Positions 24,240-37,442 are shown, counted from the stretch's first letter. The stretch is DNA of 64,000 nt from Sinonovacula constricta (GCA_007844125.1 CM017566.1:58386734-58450733), one strand, 5' to 3'. Numbers and translations: made by a program. Notes: generated by a model not told the origin, from the sequence alone.

Positions 24240-27200
24240 CCTCCAAACATACCACCACTACCAAACATCACCACCACTACCAAACATCACCACCACTACC
24301 AAACATACTACCACTACAAACATACCACACCTACCAAACATCACAACCACTACCAAACATACCACCACCACTATCAAACATCACCTAACACTACACCACT
24401 ACCAAACATCACCACCATTACCAAACAAACCACCACAACCAAACATACCACCACTACCGAACATATCAACACTACCAAACATCACTACCAACCATACAAC
24501 CACCCCACCACTATCAAACATACCACCACTACCAAACACCACCACTAACAAACATACCACCACTACCAAACATCACCACCACTACCAACCATACTACCAC
24601 CCCACCACAACCAAACATCACCACCACTACCAAACATACTACCACCCTACCACTACCAAACATCACTACCAAACATACCACCACTACCAAACATCACCAT
24701 CACTACCAAACATACTACCACCCCACCACTACTAAACATCACCACTACCAAACAAACCACAACTACCAAACATACCACCTCTACCAAACATCACCACCAT
24801 TTCCCCACCTCTACCAAACATCATCACCACTACCAAACATCACCAACACTACCAAACATCACCACCTTTACCAAACATCATTAACACTACCAAACATACT
24901 ACAACCCCACCTCTACCAACCAAACATCACCACCACTACCAAACATCACCAACACTACCAAACACACCAACACTACACCACAACCAAACAAACCACAACT
25001 ACCAAACATACCACCTCTACCATACATCACCACCATTACCAAACATCATTATCACTAATAAACATACTACAACCCCACCTCTACCAAACATCACCACCAC
25101 TACCAAACATCACCACCTTTACCAAACATCATTAACACTACCAAACATACTACAACCCCACCTCTACCAACCAAACATCACCACCACTACCAAACATCAC
25201 CAACACTACATCACAACCAAACAAACCACAACTACCAAACATACCACCACCACTATCAAACATCAACATAACACCACAACCAAACAAAACCACTACTACC
25301 AAACATACCACCACCACTATCAAACATCACCAACATAACACTACAACCAAACATACCACCACTACCAAACAAACCACAACTACCAAACATACCACCACTA
25401 CCAAACATACCACCACCACTATCAAACATCAACACTACACCACAACCAAACAAACCACAACTACCAAACATACCACCTCTACCAAACATCACCACCATTA
25501 CCAAACATCATCACCACTACCAAACATCACCAACACTACCAAACATCACCACCTTTACCAAACATCATTAACACTACCAAACATACTACAACCCCACCTC
25601 TACCAAACATCACCACCTCTACCAACCAAACATCACCACCACTACCAAACACACCACTGCTACCAAACATGCCACCACTACCAAACATGCCACCACTACC
25701 AAACATCTACCAAACATACCACCACTACCAAACATACCACCACTACCACACATACCACCATTACCAAACATACCACCACTACCAAACATCACCACCACTA
25801 CCAAACATACCACCATTACCAAACATACCACCACTACCAAACATACCACCACTACCAAACATACCACCACTACCAAACATCACCACCACAACCAAACATA
25901 CCACCACTACCAAACATCACCATCACTACCAAACAACTACCACTACCAAACATACCACCATTACCAAACATCACCACCACTACCAAACATACCACCACTA
26001 CCAAACATCACCATCACTACCAAACCAACTACCACTACCAAACATACCACCATTACCAAACATCACCACCACTACCAAACATACCACCACTACCAAACAT
26101 CACCACCACTACCAAACATACCACCACTACCAAACATCACCACCATTACCAAACATACCACCACTACCAAACAAACCACTACTAAACATACCACCTCTAC
26201 CAAACATACCACCACTACCAAACATACCACCACTACCAAACATCACTACCACTACCAAACACCCCACCTCTACCAAACATCACCACCACTACCAAACATA
26301 CCACCACTACCACACATACCACCATTACCAAACATACCACCACTACCAAACATACCACCACTACCACACATACCACCATTACCAAACATACTACCACTAC
26401 CAAACATACCACCACTACCAAACAAAGCACCATTACCAAACATACCACCACTACCAAACACACCACCATTACCAAATATACTACCACTACCAAACATCAC
26501 CACCATTACCAAACACCACCACTACCAAACATACGACCACTACCAAACACCACCACTACTAAACATACCACCTCTACCAAACATACCACCACTACCAAAC
26601 ATACCACCACTACCAAACATCACTACCACTACCACTACCAAACCCCCCACCTCTACCAAACATCACCACCACTACCAAACATACCACCACTACCAAACAT
26701 ACCACCACTACCACACATACCACCATTACCAAACATACCACCACTACCAAACATACCACCACTACCAAACCTACCACCATTACCAAACATACTACCACTA
26801 CCAAACACACCACCATTACCAAATATACTACCACTACCAAACATACCACCATTACCAAACACCACCACTACCAAACATACCACCTCTACCAAACAAAGCA
26901 CCATTACCAAACATACCACCACTACCAAACACACCACCATTACCAAATATACTACCACTACCAAACATCACCACCATTACCAAACACCACCACTACCAAA
27001 CATACCACCACTACCAAACACCACCACTACTAAACATACCACCTCTACCAAACATACCACCACTACCAAACATCACTACCACTACCAAACACCCCACCTC
27101 TACCAAACATCACCACCACTACCAAACATATCCACCACTAACAAACCATACCACCACCAACTACCAAACAGACCACCCACTACCCAAAACAATACCACCA

Positions 27201-28310
27201 CCATTACCAAACATACCCACCACTACCAAACATACCACCACTACCAAACATACCACCATTACCAAACATACAACCACTACCAAACACACCACCATTACCA
27301 AATATACTACCACTACCAAACATACCACCATTACCAAACACCACCACTACCAAACATACCACCTCTACCAAACACCACCACTACCAAACATACCACCTTT
27401 ACCAAACATCACCACTACCAAACACCACCACTACCAAACATCACCACCACTACCAAACATACCACCACTACCAAACATCACCACCACTACCAAACATACC
27501 ACCACTACCAAACCTCACCACCATTACCAAACATACCACCACTACCAAACAAACCACCACTACTAAACATACCACCACTACCAAACATCACCACCACTAC
27601 CAAGCACCCCACCTCTACCAAATATACCACCACTACCAAACATACCACCACTACCAAAAATCACTACCACTACCAAACACCACCACCCCCTCACACACCT
27701 CACCACCACTACCAAACATACCACCACTACCAAACATACCACCACTACCAAACATACCACCACTACCACACATACCACCATTACCAAACATACTACCACT
27801 ACCACACATACCACCACTACCAAACATACTACCACTACCACACATACCACCATTACCAAACATACCACCACTACCAAACATACCACCATTACCAAACATA
27901 CCACCACTACCACACATACCACCACTACCAAACATACTACCACTACCACACATACCACCACTACCAAACATACCACCACTACCAAACATACCACCATTAC
28001 CAAACATACCACCACTACCAAACACACCACCATTACCAAATATACTACCACTACCAAACATCACCACCACTACCAAACACCACCACTACCAAACATACCA
28101 CCTTTACCAAACATCACCACTACCAAACATACCACCTTTACCAAACATCACCACTACCAAACACCACCACTACCAAACATACTACCACCACTATCAAACA
28201 TCACCTAACACTACACCACAACCAAACCAACCACTACTACCAAACATACCACCACTACCGAACATACCAACACTATCCCACTACCAAACATACCACCTCT
28301 ACCAAATGTA
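24240..28310 (+). repeat. ~4.1 kb CA-rich satellite, 18/19-bp unit
   Basis: The core unit is CATACCACCACTACCAAA (18 bp), with a 19-bp variant starting CATCACC and shorter 12-15 bp variants. There are well over 200 units. Larger blocks recur, for example the 'actacaaccccacctctacc' block at about 24900, 25075, 25150 and 25588, so there is a higher-order layer. The plus strand is nearly free of G for the whole length. Long frames on both strands (Thr/His/Lys/Pro or Val/Gly/Cys/Phe) come from the repeat and are not genes. Confidence 0.97.
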
Positions 28311-28319
28311 ACTACCATT

Positions 28320-30230
28320 AAACTCTCAACCAACTATCACTTTAATAATTGTCAGATTATTTTCCATTACACTCAGCTAGAAATGTAGTGTAGTGATGCA
28401 TATGAATAAATTTAAATAAGTTATAACACCAGATGACACATGATAATTTTTAATCAGTTGTTATATGTTTATTTTCCAACTTTAGGCATCATTTCACTTA
28501 ATGACTGAAAAAATCTTAACTTATTAACGTTGGTTTCTTATTGATCATTCAAACAGAACAGTCACCAGTGTGCTTCAGAACAGTATATCTGTAATGTTTG
28601 TAGCTTTAAACAGCTTTCAACCCCAATGGACCATCACCCTTGTACCATTAAAGGAATAATATTTGCTGTAGGACCATGGTTGAATTCTCTTTTGAGATAT
28701 ACCTGTACCTTATCTGAAAGCCACTTAGTTCCTATTAATCAGTTCTGCATATTTTAAATGTTTGCCATAAAGACGAAACAGCAGTGAATATTTGATTTAA
28801 AATATTACCCCTGATCACTAGACTATATATGAAATGTTGTCCTTCATAAGCCTGTGTTCAAGTCTGGATAATCAGAGGCATTAAATGGTGGTTTTCTGTT
28901 TGTTTATTTCTATATAAAGCTATTTGAAACTCTGTAACATACATCAGTACTATAGTTCTGAACATCACAAAATAAACCCTTGTATATATCTGTAACACCA
29001 GGACTGATTGGTTGATTATATCAATATGTAGAGCAGAATGTTATTTTATATGCTTCACATATTTATGTCAAACTGTGACCAGGCTGCTTTAAAAATATAA
29101 ACAAATGTTTGGTGTTAGTGATAGGTGTTTCAGGTTTAATGCTTGTATGGAAGTGTTAACATCTTTCAAAAAGTTATCATAGATAAATATCAATAAACAA
29201 CATTAAAATGCAACTCCATTATGTTGTGACTTTGGAGAGGAACTGTTGTTTGCTGGTGTCACATCCTCTGCAACATGTGTTACTAACCTGACAGATGTTC
29301 CTTGACAAACATATTAAAAGTCAATATTCTTAAGTTAGTTGGTGAATTCTAACAATCTAAATAAGTCTGGCATCATGTAATGGAGACAAGTTTTCAACAA
29401 TCTGTATTGCTAAACCCAATCATATCTAATAAAGTGATTGTGTAAGTATACTAATTTACCTGCCATTTCATAATGATGTACATGTCAATTATAAACGTAC
29501 ATTCAAAAAGACATGGAGATGAATAATATATTTACTGACATGACATAAAAAGATATGTGCTTCAAAACCATCAAAACACATTTAAAACAGCCCACAAAAA
29601 GCCATTTCATACTACATAAGTACATTTGAAAATCCCCATTAACTACATTATCTTGCATAATATCAAAGTTACAAAACTGTTTATATGAAACATCACTGTT
29701 TATGATTATCAGGTGTATGGGAGCAGGTGTCAGACAGGCAATGACTTGTTTGCAGTGAAATGTTTCAGTAATAAAAAAGCAGATATCAAATTATATAACT
29801 GTTCTGACAATAATTGTACACTTGCAGGATGGTTTTAAGAACAGGTAAGTTCTAGTGCAATGGGGTAAGCACTTTATTCACCTCTCCATTAAATTCACGA
29901 ATGAAACATGTCATCTTTACTGAATATCAGTTTTATTTATTGCATTAAGTGCACGGAGGGTAGTAACTGTGTTGATTTTGCAATAGCAAGGGACTGGAAG
30001 AGGTCAATCAAGGCAAGTTGACTTTTTTTTTTCTCACTCTCAGTTCCATTTTATTGATTGTATCAAGTAAAATTTCAGTACATGAGAAATATTTTAACAA
30101 ACAAAACATCAAATGTTATTTATACCCTAAGTTATATTTTTGATAATTTTAAATGCATATGTGAACAATATGTCATCTTTTGTCTATATCATGTGACCTT
30201 CTGCTAAATGTGAAAGGTGCAGTATATAAC
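28320..30230. other. AT-rich intergenic stretch
   Basis: No gene recognised. About 28800-28990 is a diverged second copy of the dispersed repeat at 9297-9440. The remainder is unremarkable AT-rich sequence. Confidence 0.5.
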
Positions 30231-30234
30231 AAAT

Positions 30235-31115
30235 GTCCAATAAATATGTAAAGCCCACTTAATGTGAAATGTCCAGTAAGTATAAAACGTCCACTTAAAT
30301 AGGTGAAGCCTACTTAATGTGAAAGGTCCACTAAATAATAAAGGTGCTCTAAATAAGTAAAGCCCACTAAATGTGAAAGGTCCAGTAAATTATAAAGTTC
30401 CACTAAATAAGTAAAGCCCACTAAATGTGAAAGGTCCAGTAAATATAAAAGATTCACTAAATAAGTAAGGCCGACTAAACGTAAAAGGTCCAGTAAATAA
30501 TAAAATTCCACTAAATAAAAAAAGCCCAATAAATGTGAAATGTCCAGTAAATATAAAAGGTCCACTAAATAAGTAAGGCCCACTAAATGTGAAATTACCA
30601 GTAAATAATAAAGTTCCACTAAATAAATAAAGCCCACTGAATGTGAAAGGTGCAGTAAATATTATAGGTCCTCTAAAAAATGTAAAGCCCACTAAATGTA
30701 AAAGGTGCAGTAAATATAAAACGTCCACTAAAAAAGTAAAGCCCACTAAATGTGAAAGGTGCAGTAAATAAAAAAGGTCCACTAAATAAGTAAATCCCAC
30801 TAAATGTGAAAGGTGCAGTAAATAAAAAAGGTCCACTAAATAAGTAAAGCCCACTAAATGTGAAAGGTGCCAGTAAATATAAAACGTCCACTAAATAAGT
30901 AAAGCCCACTAAATGTGAAAGGTGCAGTAAATAAAAAAGGTCCACTAAATAAGTAAAGCCCACTTAATGTGAAATGTCCAGTAAATATAAAGATTCCCTA
31001 AATAAGTAAAGCCAACTCATTGTGAAAGGTCTAGTAAATAATAAATGTCCACTAAATAAGTAAAGCCCACTAAATGTGAAAGGACCAGTAAATACATAGA
31101 TCTAGTAATTAAGTA
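30235..31115 (+). repeat. ~54-bp minisatellite, about 16 copies
   Basis: The unit is roughly 'gcccactaaatgtgaaaggt' + 'gcagtaaataaaaaaggtcc' + 'actaaataagtaaa'. It contains two related halves (AGCCCACTAAATGTG and GGTCCACTAAATAAG). Minus-strand frames of Phe/Leu/Val repeats are by-products of the array. Confidence 0.95.
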
Positions 31116-31179
31116 AGCATATTAAATGTGAAAGAATCAGTAAGAATAATATAGTAATAAACGCCAATTAAATGTGAAA

Positions 31180-31915
31180 CATTCTTTAAAAGTAAAAGGC
31201 CTATAAAATTAGTAAAGCCCAATAAATGTGAAAGGGTCAATAAAATAAAAGGTCCACTTATTTTGAAAGGCCCACTAAATGTCAATGAATATAGAAGGTC
31301 CACCTTGAAAGGCACATTAAATGTGAGCAGGACAATAAAATAGAAGGTCCACCTTGAAAGGCACATTAAATGTGAGCGGGTCAATGAAAATAGAAGGTCC
31401 ACCTTGAAAGGCACATTAAATGTGAGCGGGTCAATAAAATAGAAGGACCACCTTAAAAGGCACATTAAATGTGAGCGGGACAATGAAAATAGAAGGTCCA
31501 CCTTGAAAGGCACATTAAATGTGAGCGGGTCAATAAAATAGAAGGTCCACCTTAAAAGGCACATTAAATGTGAGCAGGTCAATGAAAATAGAAGGTCTAC
31601 CTTGAAAGGCACATTAAATGTGAGCGGGACAATAAAATAGAAGGTCCACTTTGAAAGGCACATTCAATGTGAGCGGGACAATAAAATAGAAGGTCCACCT
31701 TGAAAGGCACATTAAATGTGAGCGGGTCATTAAAATAGAAGGTCCACTTTGAAAGGCACATTAAATGTGAGCGGGTCAATGAAATTAGATGGTCCACCTT
31801 GAAAGGCACATTAAATGTGAGCGGGTCAATAAAATAGAAGGTCCACTTTGAAAAGCACATTAAATGTGAGCGGGACAATAAAAATGAAAGGTCCATTTAT
31901 TTTGGAAGGCCCACT
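31180..31915 (+). repeat. ~49-bp minisatellite related to its left neighbour, about 14 copies
   Basis: The unit is 'ggcacattaaatgtgagcgg' + 'gtcaataaaatagaaggtcc' + 'accttgaaa'. It shares the TTAAATGTGA and AGGTCCAC steps with the 54-bp array at 30235-31115, and transitional units lie between 31116 and 31300, so the two arrays probably came from one ancestor and were amplified separately. Confidence 0.93.
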
Positions 31916-32173
31916 AAATGTGAATAAAACCTACTGTCATGATGGTAAAGCAAATATACATTTAAAGGTTGAATAAGTTGAAGATATACCCTTGAAAATC
32001 GGCATTATTTCCCTAAAACAACAATTCGTTTGGTTTCCGTGAGATCTTAACAAATATTTGTTTTTCTTTTGGAAAACACTTAATTATATTTATGTGTTTT
32101 TGTGCCTAAAGGAACGTGGACTTTATAAATACTTGACGACGGAACAAGCCCATGCCAGCGGACATTCATTTGA

Positions 32174-32273
32174 NNNNNNNNNNNNNNNNNNNNNNNNNNN
32201 NNNNNNNNNNNNNNNNNNNNNNNNNNNNNNNNNNNNNNNNNNNNNNNNNNNNNNNNNNNNNNNNNNNNNNNNN
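32174..32273. other. Assembly gap, exactly 100 N
   Basis: A run of exactly 100 N is the usual placeholder for a gap of unknown size. The contig to its right begins within the cadherin gene region; the contig to its left ends just beyond minisatellite DNA. Confidence 0.97.
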
Positions 32274-32539
32274 CCGAATCCCTTCAACCATGAGTCCAAC
32301 TCACTGACCTCTAGGGTCAAAGTCATAAAGAATCTTAGATACACTTTTTTACTTAAACTAAGAAAAATTCTTAAATTTTAAATAATACTAAAACTGTCTT
32401 AAATCATTATATGACAGAAACATAAGAAATTTTCTAAATTCTATGAAAATATTTCAAGACTGAATGAAATTTCTTCGTTAAAGTATGAAAAGATTTTTTA
32501 TGGATATGACCTCAGGATCAATCCTGGGCTGCAACATAC

Positions 32540-32738
32540 CAAAACTGAAGTGGTATAGATAAGCTCCCTTGCTAAGGCTCAAGCAAAAAATGTAATAAGG
32601 GCTGTTTGAAAGCTGGTCGACCTGGTGTCAGGATACTGTGACAGGATGCGGTATCATGCCAGGTGTCCACACCATCTCTAAATAACGGAAATTCTACTGG
32701 GATGATAAACCCAACAAACAAACAAGCAGACAGACCAA
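32540..32738 (+). mobile_element. SINE-like retroelement (3' tail CAACAAACAAACAAG)
   Basis: The body includes 'gtgtcaggatactgtgacag', 'ggtatcatgccaggtgtcca' and 'caccatctctaaataacgg', and ends 'gggatgataaacccaacaaa' followed by a simple CAAA tail. The same element occurs inverted at 41003-41320 and as a 55-bp tail fragment at 56535-56589. It ends within about 15 bp of the splice donor of the cadherin exon at 32752 and is antisense to that gene. Confidence 0.65.
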
Positions 32739-32751
32739 AGACTACACCTAC

Positions 32752-32985
32752 CTGACCGTTGTGCACCAGGTTTCTCACACAGCCTCTGAACCTTGTGCTG
32801 ATGATATTCTCTGGTTGACTTGGTTCAACGTAGCGTCCGCCAAGCTGTAGCATGGTGTTCACATTCAAGAAGTAGTTGTCTCCCGGTGTCTGGCCACTCA
32901 CCTCACATGGACTGCGGTCAGTCAGCAAGCCAGACAAACTCTCAACAGCTAACATGTCACATCGGTCAACTATCATGGTCACTTT
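32752..32985 (-). CDS. CadN-like cadherin, exon m: C-terminal part of laminin-G domain
   Basis: 78 codons, phase 0 in and out, acceptor TTACAG and donor GTAGGT. It holds VDRCDMLAVESL, then LNVNTMLQLGGRYVEP and FRGCVRNLVHNGQ, the closing strands of a laminin-G domain with the G-C-[IV]-RN core typical of CadN proteins. This is the last exon of the gene visible in the window. The later EGF and second laminin-G modules, the transmembrane segment and catenin-binding tail are not found to its left. Confidence 0.92.
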
Positions 32986-33614
32986 CTGTAACATGTATAT
33001 CAAAGATGAAAATAGTTAGTGAATCATGTTTTGTTACAGTGGTAAGATATTGGTTACATAAAAATCTGAAAATAGTTTATAAAACAATTTTTTATACAAT
33101 AGGTGGGGTAAAACAGATTTTACAAAATGCAGGAAAGGTTAACAAAATTCTTTCTGTAACAGTGACAGGTTGAATTAAGGTTACATAAACATCTGAAAAA
33201 AAAAATTTTTTGAAATAGTAGTATAACATACCTGGAAAGAGCATCAAATCTGGGAATAGTTTTTTTTAAAGTTCTGTTGGAAGTTGTTTACCCCACCAAA
33301 AATGAACTTAACATGAATAACAGAATTAGCTATAATATATCAAAAAAACATATACTTGAAACACCACCTGCCTTTAAAAAATTGCAACTTCAAAACAATT
33401 TTATCATTTGATAAACCAATATTTGTCACTTGTAAGCCAATGAATAACATTGGATCAATCAACATGTTTCATTTCATGAATCGACATGTGATGACCATCA
33501 AAATTCAATTAACCATGCTTAATAAATGTAATGCAAAAATACATGTATATACATTTATATGGTGTAAACCATGGATAAAAGAACAAATCTTTTCGTTTAT
33601 GCAAGAAAACCCAC

Positions 33615-33981
33615 CTTTCCTTTGCGTATGATATCAATATGGTGCCAGCGACCATCATCTAGTTTCTGCAGGTGCCTCTGACCGCGCCGATCACGTCCAT
33701 CCAGCATCAAGGACATCACTCCACTACCATGGTCGATCTGTAACACTGGGTATCCGTCCACTAGTGACAGCGAAATGAAATCTGTCGGATCGTGGGTGTC
33801 CAGTTCTGAGACAGGACCATTATAGAAGAGGATACCAGTGTGGGATTTGGCAAGAAACTCTATGCTGGTGGTACTTTCCTCACATTGTTCAAATGGAGCA
33901 AATAAAGCATATCCATTGTCAAAACTGTGTGTGGTCATTTGGCATCGAGAGCCATCAAAGCCAGCCGGGCAGTCGATACAC
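33615..33981 (-). CDS. CadN-like cadherin, exon l: end of EGF module and laminin-G start
   Basis: Phase 2 in, phase 0 out. It starts with the last EGF cysteines (CIDCPAGFDGSRC), followed by a laminin-G domain: FLAKSHTGILFYNGP, DFISLSLVDGYPVLQIDHGSG and LDDGRWHHIDIIRKGK. The order EGF then laminin-G just outside the membrane is characteristic of invertebrate classic (type III) cadherins. The exon is intact. Confidence 0.95.
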
Positions 33982-34331
33982 CTGGACATAGAAAATTGTT
34001 ATGTAAAGATGCATGAGAGTACTTCCAAACTAATGTTTAAGCATTTTGAAGTCAAGCTTGAAGTAGAGGGTGTGTCAACACTATTTATGCATTTACAGAA
34101 ATATTGAATTAAATGTGTAATAAAATAATGGACTAAAGGGCTTTTAACAATTTTTAGTTTTAAGGGTGGCAAAAGACCCAAAGTATATATAGGTAACTAC
34201 TGAACCAGTCATATAGCAGGTTAAATGAAAGACCTCTTTACTTCATGCAGCATTTAAGGACATGAATTTGTTAAAACAACTCTGAACAATAAAAAACTAT
34301 TATGTGTGATTACATGCAAAAATTTATATTA

Positions 34332-34814
34332 AAGGTGGTATCCCACAGGACCAATATATTTTTATCAGACATCATAATAAACCATTGTTACCTGAAGAGA
34401 TCTCGCAAAATGCTGTTAATTGATGTCATACCTATCTGAAAACTGAACCATAACGCCACATTCGTCATTTCAAATATGTTTTTCCTATCTGAGTCACGCT
34501 GCACAGTTTGCTTTTTTTAAACAAAGAAAACCACATGACCACTTATGGTTTAACTCATTTTTGTCATCCGCTGTGACGTTCATGTATATTTTTAGCAGGA
34601 AACCCAATTGTTTTTATTTATAGATTTGAGAAAAATAAACAATTAAGTGTTGATAAATGAGTTTTACAGAACTATAATTGAGATATTGATGAAAATTTTC
34701 AATGCTTAGACTAAAATATGATTTGTATCTGCAGAAATTATGTACCAACACCCCAATCAGAGGTCAGATATTGTTACCTATATTAGATATTGGCAAACTG
34801 TTGGATACCACCTT
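34332..34814. mobile_element. MITE family 1, copy A (483 bp), within a cadherin intron
   Basis: Inverted ends AAGGTGGTATCC / GGATACCACCTT are flanked by TA (34330-34331 and 34815-34816). The interior has no frame of note. Interior blocks (for example 'aaagaaaaccacatg') recur in copies at 54228, 60498, 61885 and 63780. The flanks can also be read as TTAA, but the copy at 54228 supports TA. Confidence 0.8.
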
Positions 34815-34885
34815 TAAAACATGAATCCATGTATTACCATTAAAAACTTTCAATGAAAGGTCTGCCTTATGCATGAATCCCTTAC

Positions 34886-35157
34886 CTAACATCTCCCCAT
34901 TCATCCTGCACACACTGACCACCGTTGTAACAATAGCCAGGTGTACAGCCAACAGGGCGGGAGAAATCTGTGGCTCTACATTGGCACTCAGCCACAATCT
35001 TCGTGTCTATACCAATAAATGCAGTGCCGTTAGCGTTGACGTAGTTCGGGTTGTTACCGATGACCAGCGTGTTGGTACATCCTCCTGATTCGCACACTTC
35101 CCTCAGACACATGTCAATGTTTACCATGGTGATTTTCATTCCAGTGGCAGCCTCAAA
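34886..35157 (-). CDS. CadN-like cadherin, exon k: cysteine-rich EGF-like region
   Basis: Phase 0 in, phase 2 out; acceptor TTACAG, donor GTAAGG. It begins FEAATGMKITMVNIDMCL, the end of the non-chordate classic-cadherin region. EGF-type cysteines follow: CLREVCESGGC, CQCRATDF and CTPGYCYNGGQC. The C.NGGQC spacing is typical of EGF. The sequence runs directly into CIDCPAGFDGSRC in the next exon. Confidence 0.95.
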
Positions 35158-35234
35158 CTGTAATGAGAATAGCGGTATTCTTATTTGTTTGTTTGCTGTA
35201 TGCAACATTACATGGACACAATCCTGGTGATTTT

Positions 35235-35420
35235 GGTGCTATCCAGCAAATAACTGGTGGAGAAAGACCCCAAATATGAAACCCAGCAGTGCACACCAAT
35301 CAGCAAGATCTTCCCAACATGAAACTTCTTACCCCTGTATAGATTTACACCCACATGGTGAGGGGCTAAGAAGTTACAGGTCCACAACTCTAACCACTCC
35401 ACCACAGGTGTCCTGATCAT
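35235..35420 (-). mobile_element. tRNA-derived SINE, minus strand
   Basis: Read on the minus strand it starts ACCTGTGGTGGAGTGGTTAG, with an A-box-like TGGTTAGAGT, then carries a body ending in ATTTGCTGGATAGCACC like the tails of the other tRNA-derived SINEs. It lies in a cadherin intron about 80 bp upstream of exon k in gene orientation. Confidence 0.65.
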
Positions 35421-36262
35421 GTATGTTTTACTTTGATACATAGCACAAACATTACTATGGTGAACATACAGCTCTTTTGTAATAACCAACAACTAACAAC
35501 TGCATTAGGAAGTCGACTCTCTAGCTCAATCCCTCTTTTCGTAAGTAAAGGGACTTTACTCCATCTATTAAAAAAACTACATTCTTACTTCCCTTGTGGG
35601 TAGGTATGTGGTATATAGTTACTGCATAAAACTTAAGATTTTTTCACTTTTTAAACTTTAAAAAACTTAAGATTGAAGCATGCGCATAAAATGGAAACTT
35701 TTAATTGCGATAATAATTTATTGAAAGGATTGGGCGCTTTTATTTAAAAATATGTTAAGCAAATTAAAAATAAAATGTATTATACTTCTTATACAAAGTA
35801 TAGGAAAATACCTATCCACATAGAGATAACTATAACTTTTCTTTCATTTTAGAAAATAGGGAATTGGTTAAGGTATTGTCTTAATACTCTATTGACCAGG
35901 GTTTGAATCCCATTGCTGCCAAGATTTTGTTAGGCATTTTTAGTTATGTTAACAGCTATCAGTAGAAAGAACACAACCATGACCATTCTATTGATGAGTA
36001 GCTATTTGTGGAAACCCCAGATAATATATTTAATAAGGCCATTATGGAAGAATCCAATTAATTAAAGTTTTTATCTTGATAGACTTAAATCAATGCAGTG
36101 AAGGACCAAGAAGTTACAAGACCAAGACTAACCACTCAGCCATGGACACCATATCAACACATGTATATTTAATAAGTGTAAGCTGTACTTCTAAAGCCAT
36201 CATCATAAAATAGTAGAAAACTGTCAGAGAGAGGTGTAATCTTCAAACCCTTTATTTCATAC

Positions 36263-36494
36263 CTCTGCCTGGTCCAGAGCCACAAAACTATCCAATTTGC
36301 TGGGAGGATACCATGGTGATCCATGAGCTGCGTAGCGAAGGTCTGTGTATGCATTGTCCTTTCCGTTCATGACGCTAAACAGCTCCACATTTAGCGGTGG
36401 AACTCGTAATTTGTCTGCCATCAGCTGGCGGAACTGTCATATGGACTCTCATCGTTCTCACTGGGGCGAGTCACAAACTCTTCAGCTGTCATTC
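36263..36494 (-). CDS. CadN-like cadherin, exon j: non-chordate cadherin region, one base short
   Basis: Good splice sites (TTCATAG acceptor, GTATGA donor) and phases 2 in and 0 out fit only if one base is added. The frame reads GMTAEEFVTRPSENDESPYD, then meets a stop; shifting by one base near 36432 restores RQLMADKLRVPPLNVELF and DSFVALDQAE. The exon is 232 bp where 233 are needed. The site is a two-T run where three T are expected on the coding strand. A consensus error is the likely cause. Confidence 0.85.
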
Positions 36495-37442
36495 CTATGA
36501 ATAAAATGGTTATCACAGTGAACTTGCTAGATCTATAATTCACACAAACAATGGCAATTTACAGCATTAAAAAAGCCTGTTCCAAGAAGGTATACATTTT
36601 TCAGGGCATATATTTGTAAGATCCTATATTTTAATTTGGCAACATCAAACTGTCACCTATTTCTATTCAGTGGTTTCCCTTAACGGTTAATGACTTTTAG
36701 ACTGTTCCATGATTTCTGTGTTTTTATAATAGCAAACAATCTCCAAGGTTTTCCCATTACATTTTCAAAAACTTATGAATTTCAAAAGCAAGATGAAAAA
36801 AACAACATCATTGGAAATAAGACTATTTATTTTGATTGCTAATTTCTATGTATTGACATTCCTTTACTTTCTCATGTCACAGGAGAAATGTGTGCTGCTT
36901 AAACTGCCAAGTTAACACTTTTGTTCAATGTACATGTATATGATTCTGAAATTCCACCCAATTTTGTGTATTTTTTTAAAAACAATTTACAAAAACAAAT
37001 TTTAACGCATGTACTCAGCTTATAATTATAGATTCTAGGCTAACCCATCTACAAATAAACCCTTAGTTGTGCAAACATACCAAAGATAAATGTAATGATT
37101 GTGTATGCTTTGCCAAAGAAAAGAAAAGAAAATGTAATATGCATGAATAAAAACAACAGCTTCTGCAATGCAAGTGTAAAGCACATGGTGAAAGATTGAC
37201 TAACTTTACAAAAAGGAACGCATGCTGTGTGTTTTTGATACTGAGAGAACTTTATCTATGAATCATTAGAAATCAAATTATTAATAGCGGAGGGAGTAAT
37301 ATGCAAATCAATGAACTTTCTTTTAAGCAGATAAGCATAAGAAAGTAAACACTTACAATGCCAGGAAATACTGTGAGTAAAATACTTTCTAATTTGTGGC
37401 TAAATTTATCTGTCAATTGGTCAATTAGCCATATAATCTCAC

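Noticed and set aside
24079..28076. Long open frames rich in Thr/His/Pro (plus) or Val/Gly/Cys (minus)
   Set aside because: They arise because an 18-bp unit is a multiple of three and carries no stop. They have no start context, splice signals or conserved motif.
34328..34818. TTAA target site, which would mean a piggyBac-type element
   Set aside because: Copy A can be read with TTAA on both sides, but copy B has GATA on its left. TA fits both copies.
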